Origin: Anagrus nilaparvatae
Taxonomy: Eukaryota > Arthropoda > Insecta > Hymenoptera > Mymaridae
Direction of reading: 5' to 3'
Assembly (NCBI GenBank): GCA_022575985.1
Contig: JAKSXM010000040.1
Coordinates: 14,154,001 to 14,218,000, forward strand
DNA length: 64,000 nt
Part shown: one piece after another, positions 62,805-64,000 of the stretch
How the letters are laid out: every line of letters begins with the position of its first letter
How positions within the stretch are numbered: the first letter of the stretch is position 1
Translations under genes and position numbers: made by a program
The notes under the pieces: generated by a model
The model's input: the letters and a program-made list of their open reading frames with translations, nothing else
What the model was told of the DNA's origin: nothing
Databases searched by the model: none

Positions 62805-64000
62805 TTGGACAGTATAAGGCAAACATCTAAGAAAATTCATAAAAAAATTGTACTGTATAGAAAGAATTTTAATAATAAATCTTTTAGTTTTTTTAATTTT
62901 AATTTTATAACCATGAATGCCAAAATTAATCGGTATGATTTATATAAAAAATTATTTGAAAGTTTAAAAAAATCATTGAATCATCTTAGACTAGACAAAA
63001 TTCAAGCTAAAACTAATTTAGTTTTGAATCAGCTTAAAGAAACCGCAAAATCTGACAAGGATTTGCAAACTTCAACTTTACTCAGAGTTGAAAAAGAAAT
63101 TCAAAAAGCAGCTAAACCCAAAATTTCTTGCTATAGCTTTTTATACATGCTAAAGCAACCTCTGATGCTGTACCAAAATCACCTGAAGATTTAAAAAACA
63201 AGCTTACTTCTTCAAATGTTACTGAAGAAAAAGAAAAAAATATTGTAGATAAAGAAAACAATGAGGTGCAAAAAGAACAATATAATAATAAGCGGATCTA
63301 TAAATAACATTCTCAAGAAAATTCTTCAAAAACATTAGTGATTTGGAAAAGAAACTAAACTTTTTATATTCAACAAGAGATGTTTTGTCAAGCGAAGATA
63401 TAGAAGATCTAATAAAAAAGGCAAAAAAGAACTTAATAATGAGCAACGAAAATTGAAAAAAAAAGAAAATAATGCTGGTTATCAACGGAAAAATAGGTCT
63501 AAAAAAAGGAAACAATTAGACATTCTTTGTAAAGAAGATCCTAGTATAAAAAAAAATTTGTATTCGCAACTCAGTTGGACGACCTAGTTTAGAAAAAAAC
63601 CAGCCTTTGCTTTTGGAAACGATTGCGAAAATTGCGATTATGGGAAGTGCTGCTGACCCGAGAAGAAGAACGGAAACCATTTGCAGTATAAAAACTTTAG
63701 ATGAACTTTATGAAGAATTGGAAAATTGCGGACTTGAATTAAGTTGTAGTGCTACCTATACACGATTGCTACCACGCAACCCATTAACAGAAGAAGGTAA
63801 AAATCATATTTCAACTGTTCCAGTCAGATTATTGCGAGCTCAAAATGACCAACATCAAAATTAAAAAACAACCTTGTAAAAAGAACTTGTCCAAAGTGCA
63901 AATTATATCATGGTTCCGAAGTCTTAGCAAAAAGGCACTTAAAGAAAGTGCACAATGAAGAAAATGTACAAGCTTGTAATCCAATTCGTCCAACTCGAAT
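62805..64000 (+). pseudogene. Uncharacterised transposase (VDGGPDENPRY family), copy 2, catalytic block deleted
   Basis: The first frame (62805-63194) is a Lys/Leu-rich helical region (YDLYKKLFESLKKSLNHLR). After stops, the Lys-rich segment AKKELNNEQRKLKKKENN and KKRKQLDILCKEDP (63430-63545) match copy 1. Frame 63607-63864 matches its next part. At about 63865 the sequence jumps to VKRTCPKCELYHGSEVLAK (zinc finger), omitting about 1.08 kb that copy 1 has (48655-49731), which encodes the VDGGPDEN, NAPGRSAFN and HAGETLAEIW blocks. The finger and PIRPTR segment then run off the window. It cannot make an enzyme but keeps both flanks. Confidence 0.75.

Noticed and set aside
1..64000. tRNA, rRNA or snRNA genes
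   Set aside because: No cloverleaf with box A/B consensus or rRNA landmark was noticed on either strand; a covariance-model scan would be needed to exclude them.

Overview
The window looks like gene-poor, AT-rich arthropod (probably insect) heterochromatin or intergenic DNA. The evidence is the mix of retroelements: BEL/Pao, R1-clade and CR1/Jockey-type LINEs, GIY-YIG Penelope-like elements, a Maverick/Polinton, a pogo/Tigger element and many long foldback elements. There are also small GT-AG introns. No rRNA, tRNA, CRISPR or bacterial-style operon was seen. Only two pieces look like possible host genes: an adenylate-cyclase-like membrane exon near 23.7-23.9 kb, and a short multi-exon gene for a cysteine-rich single-pass membrane protein (59.3-62.1 kb).

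Layout. 0.1-1.3 kb: endonuclease of a LINE (minus). 1.5-2.3 kb: 3' part of an R1-clade LINE; two more copies of this family lie at 14.4-16.0 kb (RT core deleted) and 50.5-50.8 kb (only the 3' UTR and poly-A). 2.8-9.9 kb: a decayed BEL/Pao element (minus) split by two large foldbacks (3.1-5.1 and 7.54-9.50 kb). 10.1-10.4 kb: a remnant with 23-residue Arg/Glu repeats. 16.6-22.0 kb: a Penelope remnant broken at its RT active site by a nested foldback complex, which holds a head-to-head pair of nearly identical Penelope copies. 28.3-43.7 kb: a degraded Maverick/Polinton-like block with a RING-finger ORF, an unknown ORF, PolB, integrase, three capsid-region ORFs, packaging ATPase, a DUF8207-like gene, a helical-repeat ORF and a tandem pair of novel paralogues. 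This block is itself split by a 3.4-kb foldback with a 4-bp target duplication. 45.6-48.3 kb: a foldback split by a Tigger element. 48.3-50.3 kb and 62.8-64.0 kb: two copies of a transposase with a C2H2 finger; the second lacks the central catalytic block. 51.2-58.0 kb: a full-length BEL/Pao element with 513-bp LTRs, a 5-bp target duplication and one uninterrupted 1792-codon ORF, the only plainly intact element here. 59.4-61.7 kb: a near-perfect 2.27-kb palindrome with a GTAT duplication, sitting on a splice donor.

How it fits together: the dominant theme is nested insertion. In three cases (Pao-1 with foldback B, the Polinton-side ORF with foldback D, and Tigger in foldback F) removing the insert restores the older sequence, so element ends and order of events can be read directly. 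Names of protein families come from recognising motifs by eye. No database search was possible.
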